Assembly: GCF_019097855.1 (NCBI RefSeq)
Contig: NZ_JAHRGL010000013.1
Location: forward strand, 40,674 to 104,673
Source of the DNA: Geopseudomonas aromaticivorans
Lineage (GTDB): Bacteria > Pseudomonadota > Gammaproteobacteria > Pseudomonadales > Pseudomonadaceae
Reading direction: 5' to 3'
Length of the DNA: 64,000 nt
Each line of letters begins with the position of its first letter. Within the stretch, counting starts at the first letter, position 1. Made by a program: the position numbers and the translations under genes. Positions 36,449 through 47,193 of the stretch are shown here, piece after piece. Below the pieces are notes generated by a model. That model did no database searches. It was not told the origin of the DNA and was given only the letters and a program-made list of their open reading frames with translations.

Positions 36449-36772
36449 ATGAGTGTCGATAGTCTGCTGGACGATATCCAGGAGCTGAATCTTTCCTACC
36501 TGCTGCTTGCGCAGAAGCTGCTGCGTGAGGATTCGGTGGCTGCCATGTTCCGGTTGAAGCTCAATCCGCAAACGGCTGATGTGGTGGCTGCGCTGTCGCC
36601 CAAGCAGCTCGTGCAGTTGTCGCGTACCCGTCAGTTGCTGTGTCGTATGGTGCTGGATGACGCCGAGCAGCTGGCGCGCCTGACCCAGGGACAGCGCGAG
36701 CAGGGGCTGGGCCAGATCCATGCTGCCCTGCTGATGTCTGCCGTCGCTCCTGCGGGTGTTTCGGCTGGTTGA
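36449..36772 (+). CDS. flhD: flagellar master regulator subunit FlhD
   Basis: 107 residues. The conserved FlhD core includes [20 protein letters not shown] (residues 9-28), [11 protein letters not shown] and a helix-turn-helix-like [20 protein letters not shown] segment. With FlhC it forms FlhD4C2, which activates class II flagellar promoters with sigma-70. In most pseudomonads FleQ has this job, so an flhDC pair in a pseudomonad-type genome points to Azotobacter or a relative. Confidence 0.97.
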   Translation: MSVDSLLDDIQELNLSYLLLAQKLLREDSVAAMFRLKLNPQTADVVAALSPKQLVQLSRTRQLLCRMVLDDAEQLARLTQGQREQGLGQIHAALLMSAVAPAGVSAG

Positions 36773-36783
36773 ACGGGCTTGTC

Positions 36784-37383
36784 ATGACAGAAAAGAGTCT
36801 GCTGAATGAAATGCTGCAGGTGCAGCTGGCGATCGATCTGATCGAGCTGGGCGCGCGGTTGCAGGTTCTCGAAACGGAAACCGACCTCAGCCGTGGTCGT
36901 CTCATCCGTCTGTACAAGGAAGTGCGCGGCGTGTCGCCGCCGAAGGGAATGCTGCCGTTTTCCACCGACTGGTTCATTACCTGGTTGCCGAACATCCATT
37001 CCTCGTTGTTCTACAACATCTACGAAAATCTGCTGAGCAGCCATGGCTGCGAGCGCATGGAAGCCTTCGTCAAGGCCTATCGCCTGTATCTCGAGCAGGT
37101 CGGGCTGACCGATGAAGACGAGCTGGTGCTGGGTCTGACGCGCGCCTGGACCCTGGTGCGCTTCTTCGAGAGCGAGATGCTCGAACTGGTGCGTTGCACC
37201 AGCTGCAGTGGCCGTTTCGTCGCCCATGCCCATGCACCCAAGCGGGGCTATGTCTGTGGCATCTGCCAGCCGCCGTCGCGCGCCGGCAAGACTCGCAAGC
37301 AGCGCGAGGCCAGCCTGGAAGCGGCCGCGAGCGCGAGCGATGCATCCTTCGATACCGGCCCCGTGGCGGTCGGTCACTGCTGA
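36784..37383 (+). CDS. flhC: flagellar master regulator subunit FlhC
   Basis: 199 residues from the ATG at 36784; an in-frame TTG at 36769 is a weaker start. The four zinc cysteines are present as RCTSCSGRF and GYVCGICQ (near residues 138-160), the same spacing as enteric FlhC. The [20 protein letters not shown] segment forms the DNA-contact region. It lies 11 bp after flhD and is followed by a strong hairpin. Confidence 0.97.
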   Translation: MTEKSLLNEMLQVQLAIDLIELGARLQVLETETDLSRGRLIRLYKEVRGVSPPKGMLPFSTDWFITWLPNIHSSLFYNIYENLLSSHGCERMEAFVKAYRLYLEQVGLTDEDELVLGLTRAWTLVRFFESEMLELVRCTSCSGRFVAHAHAPKRGYVCGICQPPSRAGKTRKQREASLEAAASASDASFDTGPVAVGHC

Positions 37384-37390
37384 ATGCCTG

Positions 37391-37420
37391 TCCGGGGGTG
37401 CCGCTTGGCGGCCCCCCGGA
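37391..37420 (+). terminator. strong hairpin after flhC, probable terminator
   Basis: TCCGGGGG and CCCCCGGA (8 bp) extend inward through GCCGC/GCGGC to give a 13-bp stem with one bulged T and a 3-nt loop, starting 7 bp after the flhC stop. There is no T tract, but it lies between flhDC and the separate FliA promoter of motA, exactly where a terminator is needed. Confidence 0.6.
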
Positions 37421-37501
37421 AGTCCGCCCTGGTGCGCTCCGGCGCAACCCTCCCGCCAGGCTGATCGCCATGACGTTCAGTCTACTGGCACACAAAAAAC
37501 C

Positions 37502-37528
37502 TCAAGTTTCGCCAGCGATTGCCGATAG
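37502..37528 (+). promoter_or_regulatory. FliA (sigma-28) promoter for motAB-cheAW
   Basis: TCAAGTTT (37502-37509), an 11-bp spacer, then GCCGATAG (37521-37528), 41 bp before the chosen motA GTG start. The -35 matches the consensus in seven of eight positions. Confidence 0.88.
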
Positions 37529-37569
37529 CACTCAGGTCAACTCCTGATCTGACCCAAGGAAGTGTTGTC

Positions 37570-38457
37570 GTGCTGATCGTGATCGGATTCGCCGTGGTGC
37601 TCATCTCCGTGTTCGGCGGCTACATGCTGTCCGGCGGCAGCCTCGGTCCCCTGTACCAGCCCACCGAGGTGTTGATCATCTGCGGTGCGGCGCTGGGCGC
37701 GTTCCTGGCTTCCAACCACGGCAAGGCGATCAAGGGCACCTTCAAGACCGCCTCCACCCTCAAGCGCAGCCTCAAGTACGACAAGGCGATGTACATGGAG
37801 GTGCTGGCCCTGCAGTACAAGCTGCTGGCCAAGGCGCGCCGCGACGGCATGCTGGCCATCGAGCGGGATATCGATAGTCCGGCCGAAAGCGCGGTGTTCG
37901 GCGAGCATCCGCAGCTGCTCGCCGATCCGATGATCATGAATTTTCTCACCGACTACCTGCGCCTGATGATCAGCGGCAACATGAGCGCCCACGAACTCGA
38001 CGAGCTGATGCTCCACGAGATCGAGTCGTTCGAGCACGAGGCGCACATGCCGGCCGATGCTCTGACCAAGGTCAGCGACGGCCTGCCGGCCTTCGGCATC
38101 GTCGCTGCGGTGATGGGGGTGGTGAAGACCCTGAGCATGGCCGCCGGCGCACCGCCGGATCAGATGGGCATGATGATCGCACACGCGCTGGTCGGCACCT
38201 TCCTCGGCATCCTGCTGGCCTACGGCTTCGTCGCGCCGCTGGCCAGCCGCATCGACCGCCAGGTAGCCGAGGCGGTGAAGATGCTGCAATGCCTGCGCGT
38301 GACCCTGCTGGCCAGCGTCAACGGTTACGCGCCGCAGATCGCCGTGGAATTCGGCCGCAAGGCGCTGGACAGCATCGAGCGGCCGACAGCGATCGAGCTT
38401 GAGGAGCATGTGCGCAACCAGAAATCCGCGGCGGCCACCAGCGCGGAGGCCGCATGA
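37570..38457 (+). CDS. motA: flagellar stator protein MotA
   Basis: 295 residues from a GTG at 37570 (M-L-I-V-I-G-F...), which has AAGGAAG 8-9 nt upstream and gives the same length as enteric MotA; a longer frame would read through the promoter. Four membrane segments (about 2-22, 33-52, 168-190, 200-222), the cytoplasmic torque loop with charged residues (LMLHEIESFEHEAHMPADAL), and DGLPAFGIVAAVMGVVKTL are present. It is proton-type by similarity to enteric MotA. Confidence 0.95.
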   Translation: MLIVIGFAVVLISVFGGYMLSGGSLGPLYQPTEVLIICGAALGAFLASNHGKAIKGTFKTASTLKRSLKYDKAMYMEVLALQYKLLAKARRDGMLAIERDIDSPAESAVFGEHPQLLADPMIMNFLTDYLRLMISGNMSAHELDELMLHEIESFEHEAHMPADALTKVSDGLPAFGIVAAVMGVVKTLSMAAGAPPDQMGMMIAHALVGTFLGILLAYGFVAPLASRIDRQVAEAVKMLQCLRVTLLASVNGYAPQIAVEFGRKALDSIERPTAIELEEHVRNQKSAAATSAEAA

Positions 38458-39365
38458 GCGGCGAGCGTCCGATCATCATCATCCGCCGCAAGAAAGCGGC
38501 GCATGGCCATCACGGTGGCGCCTGGAAGATTGCCTTTGCCGACTTCATGACCGCGATGATGGCGTTCTTCCTGGTCATGTGGATTCTCGCCACGTCGAGC
38601 AAGGAAACCCGCGCTGCCGTCGGTGAATATTTCAGCACGCCGTTGCTGGTGGCGATGGCCGGGGGCGACAAGTCCAGCGCCAGCGACAGTGCGATTCCCG
38701 GTGGCGGCGACGACCCGAGCCATGTCGAGGGCGCGAAGGCGCGCATCGACTTCCGGGAGCGCACGCGCACCAGCGATGAGCAGGCGCGGCTGAAGAATCT
38801 GGAGAAGCGCATCGAGTCGGCCATCAATGCGGATCCGGTGCTGCGCGAGCTGCGTGCACAGATCCGCATGGATCTGACCCCCGAGGGCCTGCGTATCCAG
38901 CTGGTGGATACCGAGCAGCGGCCGATGTTCGAGGTCGGCAGCGCGCGGGTCGCCCCCTACATGCGCAGCCTGCTACAGACCATCGCGCCGCTGCTCAACG
39001 AACTGCCCAACAGCATCCAGATCGTCGGCCATACCGACAGCCGCCCCTATCCCGGTGGCGCGGCCGGCTACGGCAACTGGGAGCTGTCCAGCGAACGCGC
39101 CAATGCCTCGCGCCGCGAGCTGGTGACTGCCGGCCTGGCGCTGGACAAGCTGCTGCGCGTGGCCGGCATGGCCGATCGCATCCCGTTCGACGGCGTCGGG
39201 CCGGAAGATCCGATGAACCGGCGCATCGCCGTGATCGTTCTCGACAAGCGCACGGCCGCCGCAATCATGCAGCAGAGCTCCTTCGCCCTGGATCCGGACG
39301 AGGCCGCCGAGACCGTGCCTGCCACGCCCCCGCCTGCTGCCGAACCAACCCTCAAGCCTGAGTGA
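38454..39365 (+). CDS. motB: flagellar stator protein MotB
   Basis: 303 residues that overlap motA by 4 bp. A single membrane segment has the proton-binding aspartate in IAFADFMTAMMAFFLVMWIL (Asp30). The C-terminal OmpA-like domain carries NSIQIVGHTDSRPYPGG, SSERANASRRELV and GPEDPMNRRIAVIVL for peptidoglycan binding. Confidence 0.96.
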   Translation: MSGERPIIIIRRKKAAHGHHGGAWKIAFADFMTAMMAFFLVMWILATSSKETRAAVGEYFSTPLLVAMAGGDKSSASDSAIPGGGDDPSHVEGAKARIDFRERTRTSDEQARLKNLEKRIESAINADPVLRELRAQIRMDLTPEGLRIQLVDTEQRPMFEVGSARVAPYMRSLLQTIAPLLNELPNSIQIVGHTDSRPYPGGAAGYGNWELSSERANASRRELVTAGLALDKLLRVAGMADRIPFDGVGPEDPMNRRIAVIVLDKRTAAAIMQQSSFALDPDEAAETVPATPPPAAEPTLKPE

Positions 39366-39373
39366 GCGCCCGC

Positions 39374-41575
39374 ATGGATATCACGGATTTCTACGAAACA
39401 TTCTTCGAGGAGGCCGCAGAGCTGCTGGGCGACATGGAGCGTCATCTGCTGGAGCTGGATATCGACAATCCCGACAGCGAGCAGCTCAACGCCATCTTTC
39501 GCGCGGCGCATTCGATCAAGGGCGGCGCGGGCACCTTCGGTTTCGAGGTGCTGCAGAAGACCACGCACATCTTCGAGAACCTGCTCGACCACCTGCGCCG
39601 CGGCGAACTGAAGCTGCGCCGCGATATCGTCGACACCTTCCTGGAAACCAAGGACATGCTGCAAGATCAGCTGGATGCCTACCGCAACAGCAGCGAGCCG
39701 GATGCGGAGGCCTTTGCGCGCATATGCCAAACCCTGCAGCAGCTTGCCCTGGAAGAGATCGGCCAGGCCTCGGCTGCCGCCGCCCATGTGCCGTCCCCGC
39801 CGCCTGCTGCGTCCCTGCCGGCGGCGTTGCCGGTGTTCGAGCCCGCGCCGGAACCGGCCGTGAGCGCCGAGGCCGGTGCCGGCGAGGCCCGCCTGTGCGT
39901 GGCCCTGCTTGGTGTCAGCGAAAAGGACCGCCTGTTGCTGGTCGACGAACTCAAGCAGTTCGGCACCATTCGCAGCGAGGGCGGCGATGTGCAGCGCTAC
40001 GAGGTGGAGTTGCTGACGGGCGAGGATGCCGACGACATCGCCGCGGTGCTCTGCTTCATCGTCGAGCCCGAGCAGCTGGAAATCTGCGTGCTGGGCATCG
40101 TCGACAGTGCGGCGGCGGGGTCGGTCGCAACGGCGGCGCCGGCTGTGCTGGAGCCGATTGCGCAGCTGGTGGCTGCCTTTGCTGCGCCGCCGGCCAGCGT
40201 TGCCTCCGTGGCGCCTGCTGCACCTGCCGTGGCGCCGGCACCGGTGCCGTCCAGTGCTCCTGCCGCAGCGGCCGTTGCGGCAGTGCCTGCGCCGGCCGCG
40301 CCCGCCAAGGCTGCGCCGAGCAGTGCCGCCGCGGCCAAACCCGCCGCGGCCAGCGCCGAATCCAGCAGCCTGCGCGTGCCGGTGGACAAGGTCGACCAGA
40401 TCATCAACCTGGTCGGCGAACTGGTCATCACCCAGTCGATGCTCGAGCAGACCGCCAGCCAGCTCGACCATGGCGTGCACAGCGAGCTGATCAACAGCAT
40501 GAACCTGCTCAAGCGCAATGCGCGTGACCTGCAGGAAGCGGTGATGTCGATCCGCATGGTGCCGATGGACTACGTGTTCAGCCGATTCCCGCGCCAGGTG
40601 CGCGACCTGGCGGCCAAGCTGGACAAGGAAGTCGAGCTGGTCACCGAGGGCAAGTCCACCGAGCTGGACAAGAGCCTGGTCGAACGGATCATCGACCCGC
40701 TCACCCACCTGGTGCGCAACAGCCTGGACCACGGCATCGAGTCGCCGGAGCGGCGCGAGGCCGCCGGCAAGCCGCGCACCGGGCGGCTGACCCTGTCCGC
40801 CCAGCACCAGGGCGGCAACATCCTCATCGAGGTGCGCGACGACGGCGCCGGCCTCAATCGCGACAAGCTGTTGGCCAAGGCGCGTAGCCAGGGCCTGGCG
40901 GTGACTGACAACATGCCCGACGACGAGGTCTGGCAACTGATCTTCGCGCCCGGCTTCTCCACCGCCGAGCAGGTCAGCGACGTGTCCGGGCGCGGCGTGG
41001 GCATGGACGTGGTGCGCCGCAACATCCAGTCCATGGGCGGCCATGTGCAGATCCTCTCGCGGCTGGGGCAGGGCACTACCATCCGTATCGTCCTGCCGCT
41101 GACCCTGGCGATCCTCGACGGCATGTCGGTCCGCGTCGGCAGGGAAATCTTCATCCTGCCGCTCAGTGCGGTGATCGAGTCGCTGCAGCCGCGCAGCGAG
41201 GATCTCTACTCCATGGCCGGCACCGACCTGCTGCTCAAGGTGCGCGACGAGTACCTGCCGGTGGTGGCCCTGCATCAGGTGATGGATGTGGCCGCTGCGC
41301 GCACCGCGCCGACCGAAGCGATCACCGTGATCGTGCAAGGCGAGGGCCGCCGCTATGCGCTGCAGGTGGACGACCTGATCGGCCAGCAACAGGTGGTGGT
41401 GAAGAATCTGGAAACCAACTACCGCCGGGTGCCGGGGATCTCCGCGGCCACCATCCTCGGCGATGGCAGTGTCGCGCTGATCCTCGATGTCGGCGACCTG
41501 CAACGCCTCAACCGCAGTCAATCCGCCGCCCGCGATCCGCGCAGCGCCGTTGCCCCCCTTCAGGAGGTTATCTAG
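39374..41575 (+). CDS. cheA: chemotaxis histidine kinase CheA
   Basis: 733 residues from the ATG at 39374; a GTG at 39362 is an alternative. P1 carries the phosphorylated histidine in [14 protein letters not shown] (His46). P2 (about residues 176-245) follows a linker; a second long Ala/Pro linker (260-330) precedes P3. P4 has the kinase boxes: [17 protein letters not shown] (N), [11 protein letters not shown] (G1) and [10 protein letters not shown] (G2). P5 is the CheW-like tail. It should phosphorylate CheY and CheB. Second half of a motAB-cheAW operon; Ala-rich linkers are longer than in enterics. Confidence 0.97.
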   Translation: MDITDFYETFFEEAAELLGDMERHLLELDIDNPDSEQLNAIFRAAHSIKGGAGTFGFEVLQKTTHIFENLLDHLRRGELKLRRDIVDTFLETKDMLQDQLDAYRNSSEPDAEAFARICQTLQQLALEEIGQASAAAAHVPSPPPAASLPAALPVFEPAPEPAVSAEAGAGEARLCVALLGVSEKDRLLLVDELKQFGTIRSEGGDVQRYEVELLTGEDADDIAAVLCFIVEPEQLEICVLGIVDSAAAGSVATAAPAVLEPIAQLVAAFAAPPASVASVAPAAPAVAPAPVPSSAPAAAAVAAVPAPAAPAKAAPSSAAAAKPAAASAESSSLRVPVDKVDQIINLVGELVITQSMLEQTASQLDHGVHSELINSMNLLKRNARDLQEAVMSIRMVPMDYVFSRFPRQVRDLAAKLDKEVELVTEGKSTELDKSLVERIIDPLTHLVRNSLDHGIESPERREAAGKPRTGRLTLSAQHQGGNILIEVRDDGAGLNRDKLLAKARSQGLAVTDNMPDDEVWQLIFAPGFSTAEQVSDVSGRGVGMDVVRRNIQSMGGHVQILSRLGQGTTIRIVLPLTLAILDGMSVRVGREIFILPLSAVIESLQPRSEDLYSMAGTDLLLKVRDEYLPVVALHQVMDVAAARTAPTEAITVIVQGEGRRYALQVDDLIGQQQVVVKNLETNYRRVPGISAATILGDGSVALILDVGDLQRLNRSQSAARDPRSAVAPLQEVI

Positions 41576-41577
41576 CC

Positions 41578-42072
41578 ATGTCCTTCAGCCATCCGTCCGA
41601 CCCTGCGGCCCTCGAAGCCCAGACCCGCGAATTCCTGGTGTTCTCGCTGGGTGACGAGGAATACGCCATCGACATCCTCAAGGCCCAGGAGATCCGCGGC
41701 TACGAGAACGTCACCCGGATCGCCAGCGCGCCGCCGTTCATCAAGGGCGTCACCAACCTGCGCGGCGTGATCGTGCCCATCGTCGATCTGCGCATCAAGT
41801 TCAACCTCGACCGCGTCGAGTACGACGGCCAGACGGTGGTCATCGTCGTCAACGTGGCCGGCCGGGTGGTTGGCGTGGTGGTCGACGGCGTGTCCGACGT
41901 GCTCAGCCTGACCCCCGAGCAGATCAAGCCGGCGCCGGAGTTCGGCCTGTCGCTGTCCTCCGACTACCTCAGCGGCCTGGCCAGCCTGGAGGACCGCATG
42001 CTGGTGCTGGTCGACATCGACCGCATGCTCACCAGCGAGGAAATGGCGCTGGTGGAAAAGACCGCGGCCTGA
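41578..42072 (+). CDS. cheW: chemotaxis coupling protein CheW
   Basis: 164 residues, 2 bp after cheA with AGGAGG in front. [39 protein letters not shown] and [18 protein letters not shown] are CheW core strands. It links CheA to the receptors. Confidence 0.97.
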   Translation: MSFSHPSDPAALEAQTREFLVFSLGDEEYAIDILKAQEIRGYENVTRIASAPPFIKGVTNLRGVIVPIVDLRIKFNLDRVEYDGQTVVIVVNVAGRVVGVVVDGVSDVLSLTPEQIKPAPEFGLSLSSDYLSGLASLEDRMLVLVDIDRMLTSEEMALVEKTAA

Positions 42073-42128
42073 CCACGGCAAGCGGAGCGACGACCCGGCG
42101 CGCGCGGCTATGTCGCGCCGCTGGGCCA

Positions 42129-42156
42129 TCAAGATTTGCCCTGGGATTGCCGATAG
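42129..42156 (+). promoter_or_regulatory. FliA-like promoter before the sCache receptor gene
   Basis: TCAAGATT (42129-42136), a 12-bp spacer, then GCCGATAG (42149-42156). The spacer is one base longer than at the other late promoters, so strength may be lower. It lies 82 bp before the receptor ATG. Confidence 0.65.
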
Positions 42157-42238
42157 ATGAACAGGCCGGGCGGGACTGTGCCGCGGCGGTGGGTCGGCGA
42201 TCCATAAGCATAAGAAAAGACACTACGGGGTTTATGGG

Positions 42239-43885
42239 ATGCGCAATCTGACGACGAGCCAAAAACTGTGGGGCACGCTGATTGCGGCCTGGCTGGCGAT
42301 GCTGGTGCTGATGTTCTGGAGCGCCTGGGTGACCCGCAGCGTGATGTTCGAGGAGCGCAAGGCCAAGGTGGAAAGCCAGGTCGAGATTGCTCTCTCGGTG
42401 CTCGGCGACGTCGCTGCGCAGGTCGAGCGCGGCAGCATGAGCCTGAAGCAGGGGCAACTGCATGCCGCCGAGCTGATCAAGAGCATGCGCTACGACGATG
42501 GGCGCGGCTATTTCTTCGTCTTCGACGACAGCGCCGTTGTGGCTCACCCGACCATCGCCAGCGGTACCTCGGTGGATGGCTTCAAGGACGCCGACGGTCG
42601 GCGCCTGTTCGCCGAGATGGCCGTAGCGGTCAAGGCCGGACAGGGCCGGGCGTATTTCGACTACCGCTGGAAACATGCCAACGGCACCGAGGCCGAAGAC
42701 AAGCGCTCCTACCTGAGAGGCTTCCAGAGCTGGGGCTGGTACATCGGTACCGGCACCTACATCGCCGACATCAACCATATGTTCATCCGCAAGCTGATCC
42801 AATCGGGCTTTGGTCTGCTGCTGGTCGGTGTGCCGCTGTCGCTGCTGATGGGTTGGGTGATCCGCGACCTGCTCGGCCGTCTGGGTGGCGATCCGCGCTA
42901 TGCCGTGGACGTGGCCCGGCAGATTGCCGAGGGCGACCTGAGCAAGGCGCCGCGGCTGCGGGCGGGGGATACCCAGAGCCTGCTGGCGGACATGAACCGC
43001 ATGCGCGAATCGCTCGACCACACCATTGGCGACATCAGCCGCAGCGCTCGTGAAGTGCAGATCGAGTCCGAGGAAATCAGCGCGGGTAATGCCGAATTGG
43101 CGGCGCGCACCGAGCAGCAGGCCGCCGCCCTGGCGGAAACCGCCTCGACCATGGAGCAGCTGACCGCCACGGTGCGGCAGAACGCCGAGAGCGCCGACCA
43201 GGCGCGCCGCCTGGCCGCCAACTGTGCCGACAACGCACGCAAGGGCGGTACGGCCATGGAGCAGGTAGTCGACGCCATGACGGCGATCCAGTCCAGCGCC
43301 AGCCAGATGTCGAGCATCGTCGACACCATCGACGCGATCGCTTTCCAGACCAACATCCTTGCCCTCAATGCCTCGGTCGAGGCGGCGAGGGCCGGCGAGC
43401 AGGGCCGCGGCTTTGCCGTCGTGGCCGGCGAAGTGCGCAAGCTGGCCAGCCGCAGCGCCGAGGCGGCGCACGAGATCAAGGGCTTGATCGACGGCTCCGG
43501 CGGTCAGGTGCGCACCGGCAACGAGCGGGTGCGCCAGACCGGCGAACTCATCCGCGGCATGGTCAGCGACATGGGGCGGCTGAACACCCTGATCGGCGAG
43601 ATCTCCTCTGCCTCGGCTGAGCAGAGTCATGGCATCGAGCAGGTCAGCGTGGCGGTGGCACAGATGGACCAGATGACCCAGCGCAACGCCGGCATGGTGC
43701 AGGACAGTGCGCAGGCTGCGCTGCGCCTCAGCCAGCAGAGCGTGCGCCTGAACCAGCACGTGGTGCGCTTCGTGATCGCCGATGACGAAGCTGGCCAGCG
43801 TTCCCGGGTGGCGGCCAACGAGCGCCGCAGTGCGTCTTTCGAGCGTTCGGCCAGTGCCGAGCAGAGCGAGGCCGCCTGGGTTTGA
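42239..43885 (+). CDS. methyl-accepting chemotaxis protein with single Cache sensor
   Basis: 548 residues. TM1 about 12-32; periplasmic sCache_2 domain with [30 protein letters not shown] and [16 protein letters not shown]2 about 187-207; HAMP; then the signalling hairpin with [20 protein letters not shown]. sCache_2 receptors often sense small carboxylates such as propionate or acetate; the ligand here is not proven. Unlike most receptors nearby it ends in EAAWV and lacks the WxxF tail. Confidence 0.92.
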   Translation: MRNLTTSQKLWGTLIAAWLAMLVLMFWSAWVTRSVMFEERKAKVESQVEIALSVLGDVAAQVERGSMSLKQGQLHAAELIKSMRYDDGRGYFFVFDDSAVVAHPTIASGTSVDGFKDADGRRLFAEMAVAVKAGQGRAYFDYRWKHANGTEAEDKRSYLRGFQSWGWYIGTGTYIADINHMFIRKLIQSGFGLLLVGVPLSLLMGWVIRDLLGRLGGDPRYAVDVARQIAEGDLSKAPRLRAGDTQSLLADMNRMRESLDHTIGDISRSAREVQIESEEISAGNAELAARTEQQAAALAETASTMEQLTATVRQNAESADQARRLAANCADNARKGGTAMEQVVDAMTAIQSSASQMSSIVDTIDAIAFQTNILALNASVEAARAGEQGRGFAVVAGEVRKLASRSAEAAHEIKGLIDGSGGQVRTGNERVRQTGELIRGMVSDMGRLNTLIGEISSASAEQSHGIEQVSVAVAQMDQMTQRNAGMVQDSAQAALRLSQQSVRLNQHVVRFVIADDEAGQRSRVAANERRSASFERSASAEQSEAAWV

Positions 43886-43942
43886 CGGTATGACTGCGAG
43901 GTCTGCCGGCATGCGGCAGGCGCCAGCGATGAGGAGAGCAAG

Positions 43943-45268
43943 GTGAAACTACTGAACGACATGACGGTGCGGCTGAGCTGGAACCTGGTGCTGGGACTGT
44001 TCGCCGTGCTGGTGTGCAGCCTGAGTGCTCTTGGCTTGTACAGCCTCGGCTTCGCCGAGCAGACCATCGCGGCGCTGCAGCAGGCCGGCCAGCCGGAGGT
44101 CTTCGCCGGGTTCGCCAGTGTCATGCGCTGGATCATCGTCATGATCCTGCTGGTGTCGGCGGCCAGCATCGTCGCGGTGATCTGGGGCGTGAACCTCAAC
44201 GTGATCCGTCCGTTGCACCGGGTCGTGGCGCATTGCGAGCAGATCGCAGCCGGCAATCTCGCCGAGGCCATCGAGCGCGGCAACGCCAACGAGATCGGCC
44301 AGCTGTTCACCTCGCTGGGCAATATCCAGCAGCGCCTCACCGCTACCGTCGGCACCGTGCGGCACAGCAGCCAGCTGATCCACGACGGCGCCCAGGAAAT
44401 CGCCGAAGGCAACCGCAACCTGTCCTCGCGCACTATCGAACAGGCGGCGGCCCTGGAAGACACGGCCTCGAGCATGGAGCAGCTGACTTCCACGGTCGGC
44501 CAAAATGCCGACAACGCGCGCCAGGCCAGCCAGCTGGCGGCCACCGCTGCCCAGGCCGCGCAGCGCGGCGGCGAGGTGGTGAACGAGGTGGTCAGCACCA
44601 TGGGCGAGATCAGCAGCAGCTCGCACAAGGTCGCCGAGATCATCAAGCTGATCGACTCGATCGCCTTCCAGACCAACATCCTCGCCCTCAATGCCTCGGT
44701 TGAGGCGGCGCGCGCCGGCGAGCAGGGGCGTGGCTTTGCCGTGGTCGCCGGCGAGGTGCGCAGCCTGGCCAGCCGCAGCGCCGATGCCGCCAAGGACATC
44801 CGTACCCTGATCGGCGAGTCGGTGGCGCGGGTCGAGACCGGCAGCAGTCTGGTCGGCCAGGCCGGCAACGCCATGCAGGAAATCGTCCAGGCGGTGCAGA
44901 AGGTCGCCGACATCATGGACGAGATCGCCGCGGCCTCGCAGGAGCAGAGCAACGGCATCGGCCTGGTCAATCAGGCGGTCACCCAGATGGATCAGGTCAC
45001 CCAGCAGAACACCGGACTGGTGCAGGACTCTGCCCGCTCGGCGAGCGATCTGGTTGGCGAAGCCCAGCGCTTGCGCGAGGCGGTCGAGGTGTTCCGCATC
45101 GCCCAGCAACAGTCGCAGCGACCGCCGTCACGGCAGTCGGCAGCCGACTCCTGGGCGCGCCAGCAGTACGAGAGCGCCGAGCGCGAAGTGGCCGTGCAGG
45201 TTCGCCCTGCTGCGCCGCAAGGCGCAACCAAGCCCTCGAATACGGACGACGACTGGCAGACGTTCTAA
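43943..45268 (+). CDS. compact methyl-accepting chemotaxis protein with minimal periplasmic loop
   Basis: 441 residues. TM1 (about 13-33) and TM2 (about 59-80) are joined by only about 25-30 residues, too short for a folded ligand-binding domain, so it may sense membrane, cytoplasmic or partner signals. HAMP (AAGNLAEAIERGNANEIGQLF region) and the signalling hairpin follow. It ends DDDWQTF, a WxxF tail for CheR/CheB. It lies 57 bp after the sCache receptor, likely co-transcribed. Confidence 0.92.
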   Translation: MKLLNDMTVRLSWNLVLGLFAVLVCSLSALGLYSLGFAEQTIAALQQAGQPEVFAGFASVMRWIIVMILLVSAASIVAVIWGVNLNVIRPLHRVVAHCEQIAAGNLAEAIERGNANEIGQLFTSLGNIQQRLTATVGTVRHSSQLIHDGAQEIAEGNRNLSSRTIEQAAALEDTASSMEQLTSTVGQNADNARQASQLAATAAQAAQRGGEVVNEVVSTMGEISSSSHKVAEIIKLIDSIAFQTNILALNASVEAARAGEQGRGFAVVAGEVRSLASRSADAAKDIRTLIGESVARVETGSSLVGQAGNAMQEIVQAVQKVADIMDEIAAASQEQSNGIGLVNQAVTQMDQVTQQNTGLVQDSARSASDLVGEAQRLREAVEVFRIAQQQSQRPPSRQSAADSWARQQYESAEREVAVQVRPAAPQGATKPSNTDDDWQTF

Positions 45269-45331
45269 CCCGTAACCAGCCCTGACAGCCCCACAACAAT
45301 AAAAAGCCTGTCCCATCCATGGAGAGTCCGA

Positions 45332-47047
45332 ATGCGCAACAACCAGCCGGTCACCCAGCGCGAGTACGAGTTGGCGGATGACACCTTCCTGATTTCGCGA
45401 ACCGATCTCCAGGGGCGGATCACCTACGCCAATCCGACCTTCATCAGGGTCAGTGGCTATTCCTGGGAAGAGCTGCATGGCGCCAACCACAACCTGGTAC
45501 GCCATCCGGACATGCCGCCGGTGGCCTTCGCCAACCTGTGGGAAACCATCAAGGGTGGCCACTCCTGGAACGGGCTGGTGATGAACCGGCGCAAGAACGG
45601 CGACCACTACTGGGTGCGCGCCAACGTCACGCCGACCGTCGAGGACGGTCAGGTGGTCGGCTATACCTCGATTCGCCGCAAGGCGACCCGCACCGAGGTC
45701 GAGACGGCCAGCGAGGCCTATCGGCTGATTCGCGAGGGGCGTGGCAATCACCTGGGCCTCGACCGCGGCAGCCTGGTGCGACGCGGCCCGGCCGGCTGGC
45801 TGGCGCGTCTGCAGACGTCCTCGATGCGCTTTCGCCTGGGCCTGATCCAGTTGATCGCCGTGCTGATGGTGACCGGCAACAGTGTGTCGTTGGTGACCAA
45901 GTACCTCGAGGGCCGTGCTGGCCTGGAGATGCTGGCCGAAGGGGGCATGGCCGTGCTCGGTGTGCTGTTGCTGGTCATGACTCATCGTGCCGGGCGGGTG
46001 TTGCTACGCGGCCTGGAGGCATCGGCCGACTACATGGCGCAATTGGCCGCGGGCAACCTCGATGTCCGCCTGAGTCACAGCCGGATCAGCGAGATCGCCC
46101 TGCTGATGCGCTTCCAGGAGGCTCTGCGCAAGAGCGTGCGCGGCATCTCCATCGACGTGAACAACAGCGTCAGCTCGCTGGCGATGGCGGTGGATGGCAT
46201 TGCCAGCGGCAACGAGGAGCTATCCTCGCGCACCGAACAGCAGGCCGCTTCGCTGCAGCAGACCGCGGCAAGCATGGAGGAGCTGACCGCCACCGTGCAG
46301 CAGAACGCCGGCAACGCGCGGCATGCCAGCCAGCTGGCCAGCGACGCCTCCAGCAGCGTGCGCGAGAGCGGCGAGGTGATGGGCCGGGTAGTCGGCACCA
46401 TGGGCGAGATCACTGCGACCTCGCGCAAGATGACCGAAATCATCAACGTGATCGACTCGATCGCTTTCCAGACCAACATCCTCGCCCTCAACGCGTCGGT
46501 CGAGGCGGCGCGCGCCGGCGAGCAGGGCCGCGGCTTTGCCGTGGTGGCCAGCGAGGTGCGCAACCTGGCCAGCCGCTCGGCCGAGGCCTCCAAGGAGATC
46601 CGCGGCCTGATCGTCAGCTCCTCCCAGCAGATCGACGAGGGCGCCCAACTGGTGCAGCGCGCCGAGCTGAGCATCGAGGGTGTGGTGGCCGCGGTGACCA
46701 AGGTCAACGACATCATGGGCGAGATCGCTGCCGCTTCTGCCGAGCAGAGCAGCGGCATTGCCTTGGTCAATCAGGCCGTGGCGCAGATGGACGACGTGAC
46801 CCAGCGCAACGCCGGTCTGGTTCAGCGCGCGGCGCAGGCCTCGGCCGAGCTGCATGGCCACCTGGAGGATGCCCTGCGCACCATGGGCGTGTTCCAGCTG
46901 GAGGGCCAGCAAAAGAAGGCGCTGGTGTCGCCACCGCGGCGCGCGGCGGCCGATCAGGCGTCCGGGCGCATGGCAGTCCCGGCGCAGAAAACTACAACGG
47001 CCCGGCGCAGCAACGCCGAGGCGGTCGAGGAGTGGAGCGAGTTCTGA
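45332..47047 (+). CDS. aer: Aer-like PAS receptor, first of a tandem pair
   Basis: 571 residues. An N-terminal PAS domain (about 15-115) has [40 protein letters not shown] and [18 protein letters not shown], the pattern of FAD-binding Aer PAS domains. Two membrane segments (about 170-215) form a hairpin without periplasmic domain, then HAMP and the signalling hairpin. It ends EEWSEF, a CheR-binding-type tail. Aer proteins sense redox through FAD and drive aerotaxis. The next gene is a close copy of it. Confidence 0.92.
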   Translation: MRNNQPVTQREYELADDTFLISRTDLQGRITYANPTFIRVSGYSWEELHGANHNLVRHPDMPPVAFANLWETIKGGHSWNGLVMNRRKNGDHYWVRANVTPTVEDGQVVGYTSIRRKATRTEVETASEAYRLIREGRGNHLGLDRGSLVRRGPAGWLARLQTSSMRFRLGLIQLIAVLMVTGNSVSLVTKYLEGRAGLEMLAEGGMAVLGVLLLVMTHRAGRVLLRGLEASADYMAQLAAGNLDVRLSHSRISEIALLMRFQEALRKSVRGISIDVNNSVSSLAMAVDGIASGNEELSSRTEQQAASLQQTAASMEELTATVQQNAGNARHASQLASDASSSVRESGEVMGRVVGTMGEITATSRKMTEIINVIDSIAFQTNILALNASVEAARAGEQGRGFAVVASEVRNLASRSAEASKEIRGLIVSSSQQIDEGAQLVQRAELSIEGVVAAVTKVNDIMGEIAAASAEQSSGIALVNQAVAQMDDVTQRNAGLVQRAAQASAELHGHLEDALRTMGVFQLEGQQKKALVSPPRRAAADQASGRMAVPAQKTTTARRSNAEAVEEWSEF

Positions 47048-47193
47048 GGGGTTCGATAAACACGGAGGTTTCGCATGGAGTGTCTCCGGACGCGATTCAA
47101 CGCCGACCGCTGCGGGTTTTCCCCGCCGCAGGCGGCTGAACACTAAATTCGCCGGCGACCAGCCGGCCGGCAACACCCGTGGAGCAAGTCTGT

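Noticed and set aside
39068-41521. 817-codon open frame antisense to cheA
   Set aside because: Mirrors cheA codon phase and has no recognisable protein features.
47048-47193. TAAATTCG and GCCGGCCG before the second tandem receptor as a FliA promoter
   Set aside because: The -10 does not match GCCGATAA and the spacer is 10 bp.
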